The notes beneath the pieces were generated by a model. The model was given only the letters and a program-made list of their open reading frames with translations, made no database searches and was not told the origin of the DNA. Both the position numbers and the translations under genes were made by a program. This document shows positions 8,767 through 18,056 of a stretch of DNA of 64,000 nt, in pieces. The stretch comes from Clostridium bovifaecis (GTDB lineage Bacteria > Bacillota > Clostridia > Clostridiales > Clostridiaceae). Location of the stretch: assembly GCA_009738435.1 (NCBI GenBank), contig CP046522.1, positions 651,249 to 715,248 of the forward strand, read 5' to 3'. Numbering within the stretch: position 1 is the stretch's first letter; the number at the start of each line of letters is the position of its first letter.

Positions 8767-11100
8767 ATGGAGAAAAACTTAAAAGTTCTTCCTTTAATTC
8801 CATTAAGAGGCTTAACCATATTTCCTCATATGGTGTTGCATTTTGATGTCGGGAGAGAAAAATCTCTTCTTGCAGTTGAAGAAGCAATGTTAAATGGTCA
8901 AGAAATCTTTTTAGCATCACAAAGAGAAGCTAAAATAGAAGAACCTGAAGAAGATGATATATTCAAGGTAGGAACCATTTGCAATATAAAACAAATATTA
9001 AAACTTCCAGGGGATACGGTTAGAGTATTAGTTGAAGGAGAAAGTAGAGCGAAATTAGTTAAGTATATAGAACAAGAGCCTTTCTTCAGAGTGGAAGTTG
9101 AGATGCTGGAGGATAATGCCTGCGAAGACCATAAAAAATGCGAGGCTCTGCTTCGCTCTGTAAAAGAAGCCTTCGAAGAATATACAAGGTTGTCAAATAC
9201 AGTTTCATCAGAGGTACTATTAAATATAGATGAATTAGATGAGCCAGGAAGGTTTGCAGATGTAGTAAGTTCATATCTAATATTAAAGGAACTAAAAAAG
9301 CAGGAGCTATTAGAGGCATACGATGTAAATAAAAGATTAGAAAAGCTTCTTATAGTTTTGAAAAATGAGATTGAGATTTTGAAGATAGAAAAAAAGATAG
9401 GATTAAAAGTAAAAAGCAAAATCGATAAATCTCAAAAAGAATACTTTTTAAGAGAACAGTTAAAAGCAATACAAGAAGAACTTGGAGAAGAGGATGAAAA
9501 CAAAAGAGAAATAGATGAATATGAAAAGAAGATAAAGAAAGCAAAGCTTCCTAAAGAAGTAAAAGATAAGGTATACTATGAACTAAATAGACTTAAAAAT
9601 ACCGGGTCATATTCGTCAGAAGGTGGAGTAATAAGGTCTTATTTAGATTGGGTTTTAGATATTCCATGGACTAAGAAAACTGCAGATAATTTAGATATAA
9701 AAAGGGCAAGAGAAATTTTAGAAGATGAACATTATGGCTTAGAAGATGTTAAAGATAGAATAATTGAATTTTTAGCAGTTAAAAGCATGAGTAGGTCTTT
9801 AAAAGGGCCTATACTTTGTTTAGTTGGTCCCCCTGGAGTTGGAAAAACTTCTATTGGAAAGTCTATTGCTAATGCGTTAAATAGAAGTTTCGTTAGAATG
9901 TCTTTAGGTGGGGTTAGAGACGAAGCTGAAATAAGAGGACATAGGAGAACATATGTAGGTGCTATTCCGGGAAGAATAGTATATGGAATGAAGGAAGCTG
10001 GTTATAAAAACCCGTTATTTTTGTTAGATGAAATTGATAAGCTAAATGGAGATTTTAGAGGAGATCCAGCAAGTGCTTTACTAGAAGTCCTGGACCCAGA
10101 GCAAAATAAGACTTTTAGAGATCATTATTTAGAGTTAGATTTAGATTTATCAGAAGTTATGTTTATAACTACTGCTAACAGCTTAGATACAATACCAAGA
10201 CCGCTTTTAGACAGGATGGAGATAATTGAAGTATCAGGATATACTTATGAAGAAAAGTTCCATATTGCTAGGAGACACCTTGTTAAAAAGCAGCTTTTAG
10301 AGCACAAAATAGATGAAGAAAAGGTTTCTTTTTCTGATTCGGCTATATATAAGATTATAGAAGATTATACTAGAGAATCTGGAGTTAGAAGCTTAGATAG
10401 AAAGATTGCAACTGTTATAAGAAAAGCTATTGCAGAAATGCTAGAGAAAGATAAAAGTAAAATTAGTATAACAGCAAATCATATAAAGAAGTATCTAGGC
10501 CCTGAAGTATATACCTATGATAAGATTGATAAGGATGATAAAATAGGTGTAGTTATGGGAATGGCTTGGACGGGATATGGTGGTGATACTCTTCCAGTAG
10601 AAGTTACAGTAATGCAAGGTAAAGGCAAATTACAGCTTACTGGACAGTTAGGGGATGTAATGAAAGAATCAGCAGAGGCCGGATATAGCTATATTAGAGC
10701 TAATGCTGAAAAATATGATATAAATCCTGATTTCTACAAAGATAAAGATATACACATTCATGCGCCAGAAGGGGCTGTTCCTAAAGATGGGCCTTCAGCT
10801 GGTGTCACTATGATAACTGCTATGGTTTCAGCATTGAGCAATAGAAAAGTAAAACATAATGTGGCTATGACAGGAGAGATAACTCTTACGGGAAGAGTTC
10901 TACCTATTGGGGGATTAAAAGAAAAAACCTTAGCTGCTTTTAGAGCTGGAATAGATACAATAATAATTCCAAAGGCTAATGAAAAAGACTTAAGAAAAAT
11001 ACCTAAATCAATTTTGAACAAGATGAAGGTTATAGCAGCAGAGAAAATAGAAGAAGTGCTTAAAAATGCACTTGTAGGAGAGAAAGATAATGATGATTAA
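8767..11100 (+). CDS. lon: ATP-dependent Lon protease
   Basis: 777 residues, normal for LonA. The ATG at 8767 follows GAGGGAAATGT. The N-terminal substrate-recognition domain (about 1-200; [19 protein letters not shown]) leads into a coiled-coil linker rich in Lys and Glu. The AAA+ module has Walker [10 protein letters not shown] from residue 354 and FLLDEIDKL. The C-terminal protease domain has Ser677 ([11 protein letters not shown]) and Lys720 ([14 protein letters not shown]). Lon forms a cytosolic hexamer that degrades misfolded proteins and specific regulators. The last codons overlap the start of engB, so the two are translationally coupled. Confidence 0.97.
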   Translation: MEKNLKVLPLIPLRGLTIFPHMVLHFDVGREKSLLAVEEAMLNGQEIFLASQREAKIEEPEEDDIFKVGTICNIKQILKLPGDTVRVLVEGESRAKLVKYIEQEPFFRVEVEMLEDNACEDHKKCEALLRSVKEAFEEYTRLSNTVSSEVLLNIDELDEPGRFADVVSSYLILKELKKQELLEAYDVNKRLEKLLIVLKNEIEILKIEKKIGLKVKSKIDKSQKEYFLREQLKAIQEELGEEDENKREIDEYEKKIKKAKLPKEVKDKVYYELNRLKNTGSYSSEGGVIRSYLDWVLDIPWTKKTADNLDIKRAREILEDEHYGLEDVKDRIIEFLAVKSMSRSLKGPILCLVGPPGVGKTSIGKSIANALNRSFVRMSLGGVRDEAEIRGHRRTYVGAIPGRIVYGMKEAGYKNPLFLLDEIDKLNGDFRGDPASALLEVLDPEQNKTFRDHYLELDLDLSEVMFITTANSLDTIPRPLLDRMEIIEVSGYTYEEKFHIARRHLVKKQLLEHKIDEEKVSFSDSAIYKIIEDYTRESGVRSLDRKIATVIRKAIAEMLEKDKSKISITANHIKKYLGPEVYTYDKIDKDDKIGVVMGMAWTGYGGDTLPVEVTVMQGKGKLQLTGQLGDVMKESAEAGYSYIRANAEKYDINPDFYKDKDIHIHAPEGAVPKDGPSAGVTMITAMVSALSNRKVKHNVAMTGEITLTGRVLPIGGLKEKTLAAFRAGIDTIIIPKANEKDLRKIPKSILNKMKVIAAEKIEEVLKNALVGEKDNDD

Positions 11101-11686
11101 AAAGTCAGAATTTATAACTTCGGCAGTTAAGCCTTCACAGTATCCAGAAGACAACAGATTAGAGGTAGCTTTTGTAGGAAGATCAAATGCGGGTAAGTCA
11201 TCTTTAATAAATACTGTAACTAATAGAAGAAATTTAGCTAAGACTAGTTCAACTCCAGGTAAAACACGATTAATAAACTTTTTTCTTATAAATGACGATT
11301 TTTATTTTGTGGACTTACCGGGCTATGGTTTTGCTAAGGTTTCTAAAAGTGAACAGGAAAAATGGGGCGGTATGATGGAAGCCTATTTAGTAAATAGAAC
11401 ACAACTAAAAAAAATAGCTTTACTCGTAGATTCAAGACATAAACCTACTAAAGAAGATGTTCAGATGTATGAATGGATTAAGTATTATGGATATGAAGCT
11501 ATAATTGTAGCTACTAAAAGTGATAAGTTAAAGAGAAATGATTTTAATAAGAATAAAAAAACGATACGAGAAACTCTAAATATCAAGCCAGAAGATAAGT
11601 TTATTTTCTTTTCAGCTCTTAATAAGGAAGGTAAAGAAGAGTTAATAGACCTTTTATTAGAGGGAGTATCTCAAGAAAATGAATAA
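11090..11686 (+). CDS. engB: Ribosome biogenesis GTPase EngB (YsxC/YihA)
   Basis: 198 residues. Two consecutive ATGs (11090, 11093) lie inside the end of lon, with a TAGGAGAG site upstream; the first is used here. G motifs are intact: G1 [10 protein letters not shown]2 around SSTPGKTR, G3 [10 protein letters not shown]4 ATKSDKL and G5 FSALN. EngB is an essential GTPase that acts late in 50S subunit assembly. The lon-engB order is conserved across Firmicutes. A strong hairpin 40 bases downstream closes the transcript. Confidence 0.96.
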   Translation: MMIKKSEFITSAVKPSQYPEDNRLEVAFVGRSNAGKSSLINTVTNRRNLAKTSSTPGKTRLINFFLINDDFYFVDLPGYGFAKVSKSEQEKWGGMMEAYLVNRTQLKKIALLVDSRHKPTKEDVQMYEWIKYYGYEAIIVATKSDKLKRNDFNKNKKTIRETLNIKPEDKFIFFSALNKEGKEELIDLLLEGVSQENE

Positions 11687-11726
11687 GATAAAAAATGAAT
11701 CCTTTAATTTGAATTAGTTTTTATTT

Positions 11727-11780
11727 AAAAAGTGTGCTAGGTTATCCTAAAAAGATAATTTAGCACACTTTTTATTTTTT
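11727..11780 (+). terminator. Terminator after engB
   Basis: AAAAAGTGTGCTA (11727-11739) pairs exactly with TAGCACACTTTTT (11761-11773); an inner GGTTATCC/GATAATT arm extends the stem, and a T tract follows. Confidence 0.85.
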
Positions 11781-11784
11781 GTGT

Positions 11785-11811
11785 CAAATTAAAATATAGA
11801 TACATAGTATA
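11785..11811 (+). promoter_or_regulatory. Possible sporulation-type (sigma-K-like) promoter
   Basis: CATAGTATA (11803-11811) fits the CATANNNTA -10 element of sigma-K promoters. The matching -35 position has CA rather than AC, so support is weak. No convincing sigma-A promoter was seen in this gap. Confidence 0.22.
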
Positions 11812-11857
11812 TACTATACAAAAGATAAATGAGGATGGGCAGAAAGGGGGAGGTAAA

Positions 11858-12391
11858 GTGGATCTAAACAATTTAGAGGGCTTAGGCTCTTTAATGCACA
11901 ATCTAACAGGCGGGGCTGGTATTGGAGGACTCGGCGACCTTAGTAAGTATGCAAGCCTTTTAGGAAGCAAAGGGATAAATAGAACAGGAAGTAGCAGGTT
12001 TCCTCTACTCTTGATTCTACTCTTGATAATCCTATTTGGCAATAAAGGCAGTAACTATGGTTTTAATTCCCCACAATATATGTGCTGCTGTTGTAAGAAG
12101 AAACATCACAAACACCGCAGGAGAAGAGATTGTTGTTGTGACTATGGCTATGGCGGTTATAGCGGTTACGGCAGCTATGGCGGCTATGGTGGGTATGGCT
12201 GTCAAGGCGGTTATGGAGGCTTTAGCAATATAATCTTTATTATAATAATATTGCTTTTAATCCGCTCTGGTAGAGGAGCTAGCCCGCTAACGTCAAATGC
12301 TACAGACAATATCTTCAACTTTAATGCTACAGATAATTTAGATACTCAAGACGAAAATTCAGAATATATGGATGCTAATGAAGAAGAATAA
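11858..12391 (+). CDS. Gly/Tyr/Cys-rich hydrophobic small protein, unknown function
   Basis: 177 residues from a GTG (11858) behind a strong AAAGGGGGAGG site. The sections are: an N-terminal stretch with GLGSLMHNLTGGAGIGG; a membrane helix (FPLLLILLLIILFG, about 48-61); a cluster of Cys, Lys, His and Arg (MCCCCKKKHHKHRRRRDCCC, about 73-92); a GYGGY-type repeat (about 94-125); a second helix (NIIFIIIILLLI, about 126-137); and an acidic Asn/Asp tail. The Cys and Gly-Tyr content recalls spore coat or exosporium proteins, but no homologue is recognised. It heads a run of three small genes. Confidence 0.65.
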   Translation: MDLNNLEGLGSLMHNLTGGAGIGGLGDLSKYASLLGSKGINRTGSSRFPLLLILLLIILFGNKGSNYGFNSPQYMCCCCKKKHHKHRRRRDCCCDYGYGGYSGYGSYGGYGGYGCQGGYGGFSNIIFIIIILLLIRSGRGASPLTSNATDNIFNFNATDNLDTQDENSEYMDANEEE

Positions 12392-12430
12392 ATTACATTG
12401 AAACCATGGCCCAAGAAAGGGGGGTATATC

Positions 12431-12676
12431 ATGTCAAGAAGATGTAAATGCGGATGCAAATACGACTACGATAGATATCCAGTTGCTGGAGTATCTGGGT
12501 TCGGAGGAACAGGATGCGGAGGATTTGATCCATGCAGATTAGCATTATTCTTATTAATATTGAAGAGAGCATGTATCATCGATCATGAAACTGCAACAAT
12601 ATTAATATTCTTATTCTTGCTTTGCTGCAGAGGATTCGGATCAAGAAGCATATGCGCAGGAGGATTTGGTTACTAA
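12431..12676 (+). CDS. Small Cys/Gly-rich hydrophobic protein, unknown function
   Basis: 81 residues. The ATG at 12431 follows AGAAAGGGGGGT; an upstream in-frame ATG at 12398 has no such site. The start MSRRCKCGCKYDYDRYP is Cys-rich, then come a GFGGTGCGGFDPC segment and two hydrophobic runs (LALFLLILKRACII; TATILIFLFLLCCRGFG). Codon use is richer in C-ending codons than its neighbours, suggesting high expression. It lies 39 bases after the previous gene and shares its Gly/Cys character, so the two probably act together. Spore-coat association is only inference. Confidence 0.6.
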   Translation: MSRRCKCGCKYDYDRYPVAGVSGFGGTGCGGFDPCRLALFLLILKRACIIDHETATILIFLFLLCCRGFGSRSICAGGFGY

Positions 12677-12681
12677 AATTT

Positions 12682-12705
12682 AGGGAGGGCTTTATGCCCT
12701 CCTAT
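12682..12705 (+). terminator. Weak hairpin between small genes
   Basis: GGAGGGC TTTAT GCCCTCC followed by TATTTATA. The tail is poor, so partial read-through into the gene at 12724 is likely. Confidence 0.45.
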
Positions 12706-12723
12706 TTATAGAGAGGTGAGATA

Positions 12724-13218
12724 ATGGCGAAGCATAGGAAGCATAAAAGAGATTACAATACAAGTTATGATGAGGTTAATCCAGGAAGTGGTATGAATCT
12801 TAACAATTTATCATCTATACTAGGTAATATAGACATAAATCAAATAGCCTCTCTTCTGAATGCAACAGGTATATTAGGCAATCTTGCACCTAATCAAGTA
12901 AGTGAAGATGGTTCAGATACAAATCAAAGAGAGAGTGATTTAACAGGTCTTAATAATATAGATTTTGCTCAGTTACTTAGCCAAGCTAGCAATTTAAATA
13001 ATATGATCATGAATAACAATGAAGCTGCAAGTGAAAGAAGTAGAGAAAAGCACGGCAAAGGTAAAGGAAATAAAGAAGGAGAAGAAAGATATACACAACA
13101 ACCAATAACAGATGACTCTGTTGTAATGCTCTTAAATGCTATAAAACCTATGGTAAATCCAGAACGAGCTCAAATAATAGATAAGATAGTAGAATTATAT
13201 ATTCAAGGCAAAATATAA
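12724..13218 (+). CDS. Asn-rich small protein, unknown function
   Basis: 164 residues, ATG at 12724 behind AGAGGTGAG. The basic start (MAKHRKHKRDY) is followed by repeated Asn/Leu/Ile segments (MNLNNLSSILGN, NIDINQIASLLN, ATGILGNLAP, NNIDFAQLLSQASNLNN), a charged linker (REKHGKGKGNKEGEE) and a helical end (VMLLNAIKPMVNPERAQIID). The DLNNL/MNLNNL opening is shared with the protein at 11858, which suggests a common origin or partner. There is no signal peptide and no membrane helix. The family is not recognised. Confidence 0.6.
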   Translation: MAKHRKHKRDYNTSYDEVNPGSGMNLNNLSSILGNIDINQIASLLNATGILGNLAPNQVSEDGSDTNQRESDLTGLNNIDFAQLLSQASNLNNMIMNNNEAASERSREKHGKGKGNKEGEERYTQQPITDDSVVMLLNAIKPMVNPERAQIIDKIVELYIQGKI

Positions 13219-13229
13219 GCATGGATGAA

Positions 13230-13264
13230 ATATAAACTTCCAAAGTGGAAGTTTATATTTTTGG
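13230..13264. terminator. Bidirectional terminator between convergent genes
   Basis: AAATATAAACTTCC AAAG TGGAAGTTTATATTT with A and T runs on both flanks serves the gene ending at 13218 on the plus strand and the bactofilin gene ending at 13253 on the minus strand. Confidence 0.8.
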
Positions 13265-13597
13265 CATCATGCTGCATCTGCCGCTAAATTTACCACCTTC
13301 ATTTATAACTAATTTAACTGTGCTTATATCTCCTGTTATTTTACCAGAACTTTGGATAACTAAAGTATCCTTGCAGATTATATCTCCTTCAACTGTTCCA
13401 TTTATAATAGCATTTTTGCAACACACATTTCCCTTGCATAAGGACGAAGAATCTAAGATAATATTATCTTCCCAGACTATGTCACCCTCTACAGTTCCAT
13501 CAATTTTTAATAAGCCTTTTCCATGAACTTTACCTGCAATCTTACACTGTACCCCTATGAGATTGTCAATTCTATTTATATCCTTTTCACTCAACAT
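13253..13597 (-). CDS. Bactofilin (polymer-forming cytoskeletal protein)
   Basis: 114 residues. The start ATG is at 13597 with GGGAGGG six bases upstream (13604-13610); a TTG further up overlaps that site and is rejected. After a short N-terminal tail, short right-handed beta-helix turns repeat about every 17-18 residues (GKVHGKGLLKIDGTVEGD, GNVCCKNAIINGTVEGDI, GKITGDISTVKL). This is the bactofilin hallmark. Bactofilins polymerise without nucleotide and scaffold cell-shape or envelope enzymes. It is convergent with the Asn-rich gene. Assignment to family is good; its role here is unknown. Confidence 0.85.
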   Translation of the reverse strand: MLSEKDINRIDNLIGVQCKIAGKVHGKGLLKIDGTVEGDIVWEDNIILDSSSLCKGNVCCKNAIINGTVEGDIICKDTLVIQSSGKITGDISTVKLVINEGGKFSGRCSMMPKI

Positions 13598-13727
13598 TAA
13601 AAACCCTCCCAATATATGTACTTAATTAAGCTTATGATTATTATTAAAAAATTATAATAATATATTTATTAAATTTTATATGAAAGTAGACGATAAAATA
13701 CTTAAGAACAGGTTGGAGGGAAAAAGC

Positions 13728-14698
13728 ATGTCTAAACTTTCACATTTGTTAGACTTAATCATTATGCTTCAATATAAGGAGTTTACAACAGCTTCTGAGC
13801 TTGCAGATATACTAGGAGTGGATAAGAAGACAATATATAGATATATTGATACACTTCAAATGTCTAATATACCAGTTGAGGCTAAGAAGGGAAGGTATGG
13901 AGGATTCTTCATAAGCAAAAGCTTTCATATGAAATACCCTAAGTTAGAAAGAAAAGAATTAGAAGCATTGATAATGGCAGCTAAAATACTAACCAAAGAA
14001 AATGGTTTTTTTTATGCTCATGAATTTCAAAGTGCTATAACTAAAATTAAAAATACTTCTTTGATTGACTTAAAAGAATGTGATGAATTAAAAGATGATA
14101 TATCAGTTATGATTGGCAAGGGAGAATATCTAGAATATTTTGATGATATTATGTCAAAAATTAATTATGCTATGAGCAAAGGAAAAGTGTTAAAGATTAC
14201 ATATTTCTCCATACATAAGGATAGTGAAGTTGAGAGAAGAATAAATCCTTACTCTATCTTTTTAGAGAAGGAATGTGGTATTTGATTGCGTATTGCAATA
14301 CTGATCGAGAAGATAAAATTTTTGAGATATCTAGAATTGAAAACATAGAAATTACCAAAGAGATATTTATAAAACCTAAAAGTTTTAACTTAAAAGAGTG
14401 CCTGGAAAACTCTTGGGGAACATTTAGAGGCGAACAAATACCTATAAGAGTTAAATGCAGTAAGAGTATTAGAAAACTTATTAAGGAAAACAAATGGAAT
14501 TTGAATCAGCAGATGAAATGCCTTTCTAGCGGAGACCTAGTATTTAAAGTAAGAATAAGTGAATTAGAAGAAGTTAAGAAATGGATTTTAGGATTTGGGT
14601 CTCAAGTAGAGGTTTTAGAGCCTGTAGAATTAAGAAATGAAATCAAAGAAGAAATGGGGAAAATCGTAGAAAAATATTCGAAAAATATTCGAAGCTAG
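13728..14698 (+). pseudogene. HTH-WYL domain transcriptional regulator, one-base frameshift
   Basis: The preferred start is the ATG at 13728 with GGAGGG upstream. The first frame gives an N-terminal winged HTH (SELADILGVDKKTIYRYIDT) and the start of a WYL ligand domain, then stops at 14285. The rest (MWYLIAYCNTDRED ... to 14698) is in the -1 frame. Adding one G at 14270-14271 joins FLEKG to MWYLIAYCN, the conserved WYL motif region, and gives a 323-residue protein of normal length. WYL proteins sense ligands, often nucleic-acid-related, and repress or activate adjacent genes. The frame is otherwise clean, so a base-calling error is the likely cause. Confidence 0.85.
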
Positions 14699-14814
14699 TG
14701 AATAAAAACTATAAAAGAGGTTAACATATATAATGTACAATGGAGGAGTAACAATACATAAATAAAATGTTACCCTCTCACTAGTGCTAAAACCCCCCAT
14801 CCCCCTTTTGATTA

Positions 14815-14846
14815 GGACCGCAAAATGCGGTCCGTTTTTTATTTTT
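14815..14846 (+). terminator. Terminator after WYL regulator
   Basis: GGACCGCA AAA TGCGGTCC followed by GTTTTTTATTTTT. Its T tract overlaps the end of the convergent gene at 14839. Confidence 0.85.
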
Positions 14847-15786
14847 CAATTGAGATGGATGATATTTTAAAGTAGTATGTTTCTTTAGAGTTTTTAAAAG
14901 CATTTAGGTTAAGCTTGAGAGTATAGTTTTTAATATCATCAGTTGATTTTATAGGATTTGCCCTGAAATTTAATATCCATTCTATTTGTATAGGCTTTCC
15001 ATCTTTATCACATTTGGTATCTAGAAAGGTTGCATCTTGGAATATAAAGTTAGAGCCAGAATTAGCTAACCACTTAATAGTAGATAATGAATTACCATAG
15101 GTTTTAGAATCAAAAATTTCTTCAGAAGGTTGAATGTTTTCGGGATTAAGAGTTGTTACAATATTAATAAAATGCAATATGGTGTCTTTTCCCATAAAAG
15201 TTTCTTCAGCTTGATAATTATATTTTTCTAGTTTATCTTGAAGTAATATATAATTTGAAAAAGAAAAACTACTTTTAGATATTTTACCAGATATCATCTT
15301 GGGAGTGCGATTATTAGTACAATCTATAAAACCCAGTACATTATTATAACTGCAAAATATGTCTTTAAAACCATTATTTCTATGTAAAAAAACATGCTGA
15401 ATGGGCTTATTAGATTGAGAAGATTGAATGAAGATTTCAGGAATCTTGTCTCGAGAGATATCTAGCAAATTAACTCGCATAGGCCAATGAGCATAATAAT
15501 TTCCCACTGAAGCTATGTTTTTACTAGGTTCAAGGTATAAACTATCTTTTTCAGTATTTACTTGAAGATAATACTTGGTCTTGTTTGAAGTTATGTAAAG
15601 AACATCTTGTTTACCATCACCAGTAAGGTCTGCTTTGTAGGTTTTATTGACTGAACCTACACTAAAGGTAGTATAAGACGCCCTACTATCAGATAAAATA
15701 GAAAATCCAAAGAAGAGCAGTACTATAATAATGAGAAAAAAGTAATAAATTTGTTTGCGTTTTAAAAACAATACTCTAAATTTCAA
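14839..15786 (-). CDS. Membrane-anchored protein with an FG-GAP/VCBS-like repeat
   Basis: 315 residues from a TTG at 15786 with GGAGGTG seven bases upstream. A basic N-terminus (KRKQ) precedes one membrane helix (IYYFFLIIIVLLFFGFSIL, about 13-31); the rest is extracellular. The segment YKADLTGDGKQDVLYIT (about 48-64) has the calcium-binding D-x-D-G-x-x-D spacing of VCBS/FG-GAP repeats, and a second weaker unit (LLDISRDKIPEIFIQ) follows. Related clostridial proteins are surface or spore-associated, but no function is established. It is transcribed toward the WYL gene and shares no operon. Confidence 0.7.
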   Translation of the reverse strand: MKFRVLFLKRKQIYYFFLIIIVLLFFGFSILSDSRASYTTFSVGSVNKTYKADLTGDGKQDVLYITSNKTKYYLQVNTEKDSLYLEPSKNIASVGNYYAHWPMRVNLLDISRDKIPEIFIQSSQSNKPIQHVFLHRNNGFKDIFCSYNNVLGFIDCTNNRTPKMISGKISKSSFSFSNYILLQDKLEKYNYQAEETFMGKDTILHFINIVTTLNPENIQPSEEIFDSKTYGNSLSTIKWLANSGSNFIFQDATFLDTKCDKDGKPIQIEWILNFRANPIKSTDDIKNYTLKLNLNAFKNSKETYYFKISSISIEK

Positions 15787-15844
15787 AATCTACACCTCCA
15801 TTTACTTATATTTATGAAGGATAAGAATAAAATATTTACAAAAA

Positions 15845-15872
15845 AGAAAAATAGGCCATTGATGCCTATTTC
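15845..15872 (-). terminator. Terminator of perR (minus strand)
   Basis: AAATAGGC CATTGAT GCCTATTT overlaps the perR stop; on the minus strand it is followed by a T-rich run. Confidence 0.65.
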
Positions 15873-16282
15873 TCTTTATTACACGCAGTACAGATTCCAT
15901 AAAAATAAACTCTGTTTGATATTATTTCATAATCAGTATAATTTCTTATTTTATCGTTGAGGTCATCAAAAGAAAGACCTTCAATATCATCTACTTTTCC
16001 ACAAGACATACACTGAATATGAGGATGAGGAGTTACGTTGCCGTCATATCTAAAATTTCCCTCTCCTACATTTAATTCTTTTACAAGATTTACTTCTACT
16101 AGAGTTTTTAAAGCCTTATAAACAGTAGCTAAGCTCATTGTCGGGTAGTCTTTGTGTAAGGCTTTATAAATAGTTTCTGCTGACGGATGCTCTTTAGTTG
16201 AACGTAAATACATATAAACTGCAATTCGTTGAGGTGTTAACTTTAGTTTTTTTTCTTTAAATATTGCTGTTATATTGTCCAT
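15866..16282 (-). CDS. perR: Peroxide-responsive Fur-family repressor PerR
   Basis: 138 residues. The ATG at 16282 follows AAGGGTGGT; an in-frame extension upstream lacks a binding site. A winged HTH (KLTPQRIAVYMYL; TMSLATVYKALKTL) precedes a dimerisation domain. Metal ligands fit PerR rather than Fur: His32, Asp80, His86 and His88 for the regulatory iron, and two CxxC pairs (Cys91/94 in CMSCG, Cys131/134 in CTAC) for structural zinc. PerR senses peroxide by iron-catalysed oxidation of its histidines and derepresses oxidative stress genes. A palindrome resembling a Per box lies 30 bases upstream, so autoregulation is likely. Confidence 0.88.
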   Translation of the reverse strand: MDNITAIFKEKKLKLTPQRIAVYMYLRSTKEHPSAETIYKALHKDYPTMSLATVYKALKTLVEVNLVKELNVGEGNFRYDGNVTPHPHIQCMSCGKVDDIEGLSFDDLNDKIRNYTDYEIISNRVYFYGICTACNKEK

Positions 16283-16311
16283 AGGTACCACCCTTCTTGT
16301 TCTCTCATTGA

Positions 16312-16325
16312 TTATTATATAATAA
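16312..16325. promoter_or_regulatory. Candidate Per box upstream of perR
   Basis: TTATTATATAATAA is a perfect 14-base palindrome similar to the Per box TTATAATNATTATAA, though one base shorter. It sits between perR and phoH, which are divergent, and could affect either. Confidence 0.4.
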
Positions 16326-16439
16326 AAGTTATTCCTAGTCAATTAACCTATAAATACTAGGAGCCTTTTTTTACCTTTTTTAATACATATATATCCTTTA
16401 TAGCATAATATAATATAGAAAGAGAGGGGGAATTGTGTT

Positions 16440-17816
16440 TTGAATAAAACCTATGTATTAGATACGAATGTAATTTTGTATTCTCCACGTTCCATTCTTT
16501 GTTTTGATGACGCTAATGTAGTTATACCAGAGGTTGTACTAGAAGAATTAGATGCTCTAAAAAAGAATACTGGTGAGCTTGGAGCTAACGCACGTGCAGC
16601 AGCACGACTTATTGATTCTATGAGAAAGCAAGGGAATCTTATTAAAGGAATAGATTTGCCAAGTGGCGGCAAGTTAAGGGTAGAGATGAATCATTACGAT
16701 ACAAAGATACCTTGCTACTGGGATAAAATGAAGGCGGACAATAGAATAATACAGGTATGTATAGGACTAAGAGCTCAAGGAGAAGATGTTTACCTTATTA
16801 CCAAGGACATATTTGAAAGGATTAAGGCAGATACATTAGGAATCAAAGTCGATGACTATTATGAAAAGGTAGTTCCAGAATATGATGACCAATATACAGG
16901 GAGAATTGATGTGTACGCTTCTCCAGATAAAATAGACTTTTTTTATAAAAATAGATGGTTAGATACTAATTCACTGCAACTTTATTCAGAAAGTACAGGA
17001 GAGTATTCAGTGCCTATATTATATCCTAATGAATTTCTTATAATTCACTCTTTAGAAAATCAAAGACAAACTGCATTAGCTAAATTCGATGGAGAAAAGG
17101 TTGTTCCCCTTATACACAAAGATAATTCTCCTATGGGGATTAATCCAAGAAATGTAGGGCAAAAATTTATGTTAGAGGCCTTATTTACTGATGCAAAGCA
17201 AGTTCCATTAGCAATAATAAAAGGACCGGCGGGAACTGCTAAAACTCTTTTTTCCCTTGCTGTAGGACTTCATAAAATTTTAGAAGAGGATAGCGGTGAG
17301 TATAGAAGGGTTTTAGTATGCAGGCCTAATGTCACTATGGATGAAGAAATTGGATTTTTGCCAGGTACAGAACAAGAAAAGATAGCCCCATATATGAGAC
17401 CTGTTTTAGACAATCTAGAAATTTTGATAGATTCAGATGAAAAAGAAAGATACAAAAATGAAAAAGAGTTAAATGATAAAATAAGGGAGTTGTTTGATAG
17501 GAGAATAATAACTACTGAAGCTGTAGCGTTCTTAAGAGGAAGATCTATAGTAAAAAATTGGGTTATAATTGATGAGGCTCAAAATCTATCTCCAAAGCAG
17601 GTAAAGGCAATTACAACTAGAGTTGGAGAAGGGACTAAATTAGTACTGATCGGTGACCCAGAGCAAATAGATCAGCCATTTTTAGACTATAGGTCAAATG
17701 GATTATGTTATGCTTCAGAAAGAATGAAAGGTAGTAAATTATGCTATCAAGTGACCCTTAAATATGATGAATGTGAAAGATCTAATCTTGCTCATGAGGC
17801 TTCACAGAGATTATAA
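16440..17816 (+). CDS. PIN domain plus PhoH-type ATPase (YlaK-like)
   Basis: 458 residues from a TTG at 16440 with AGAGAGGGGG upstream. The N-terminal PIN nuclease domain (YVLDTNVILYSP at 4-15; acidic residues at VVLEELDALKK and D-N-R-I-I-Q) is joined to a C-terminal PhoH ATPase with Walker A GPAGTAKT at 262-269 and Walker B VIIDEAQNLSPKQV. PhoH-PIN proteins are thought to couple RNA unwinding to cleavage and may form toxin-antitoxin-like pairs in some bacteria; that is unproven here. It is a single-gene transcript closed by a strong terminator. Confidence 0.9.
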   Translation: MNKTYVLDTNVILYSPRSILCFDDANVVIPEVVLEELDALKKNTGELGANARAAARLIDSMRKQGNLIKGIDLPSGGKLRVEMNHYDTKIPCYWDKMKADNRIIQVCIGLRAQGEDVYLITKDIFERIKADTLGIKVDDYYEKVVPEYDDQYTGRIDVYASPDKIDFFYKNRWLDTNSLQLYSESTGEYSVPILYPNEFLIIHSLENQRQTALAKFDGEKVVPLIHKDNSPMGINPRNVGQKFMLEALFTDAKQVPLAIIKGPAGTAKTLFSLAVGLHKILEEDSGEYRRVLVCRPNVTMDEEIGFLPGTEQEKIAPYMRPVLDNLEILIDSDEKERYKNEKELNDKIRELFDRRIITTEAVAFLRGRSIVKNWVIIDEAQNLSPKQVKAITTRVGEGTKLVLIGDPEQIDQPFLDYRSNGLCYASERMKGSKLCYQVTLKYDECERSNLAHEASQRL

Positions 17817-17818
17817 AG

Positions 17819-17842
17819 CGCCAAAGCTTTGGCGTTTTTTAT
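17819..17842 (+). terminator. Terminator after PIN-PhoH gene
   Basis: CGCCAAAGCTTTGGCG palindrome followed directly by a six-T run and ATT. Confidence 0.9.
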
Positions 17843-18056
17843 TATATATGAATTTATAAGCAAAATAAAATTTAGATAACTTTCTTAATATAAGAGCTCC
17901 TTTTTTTATATTATTTGATCTGTATTGAACTTTTAAAATTTTGTATTCGTAGTATAATTTCAAGTTATTCATTTACAAACTACTTAAAAAGGTATTTTTA
18001 TTATATAATGTTAATAGGATGTTACCAAGTCGTTAAAACATAAGGAGTGGGGAGCT

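Noticed and set aside
8898-9419. 173-codon minus-strand frame inside lon
   Set aside because: A shadow of the strongly conserved lon frame; no ribosome binding site.
12036-12233. Ala/Val/Met-rich 65-codon frame
   Set aside because: It is the out-of-phase shadow of the GYGGY repeat of the gene at 11858.
14839-14846. Overlap of the terminator tail with the end of a minus-strand gene as a sign of misannotation
   Set aside because: Convergent genes often share terminator DNA; both frames and the hairpin are well supported.
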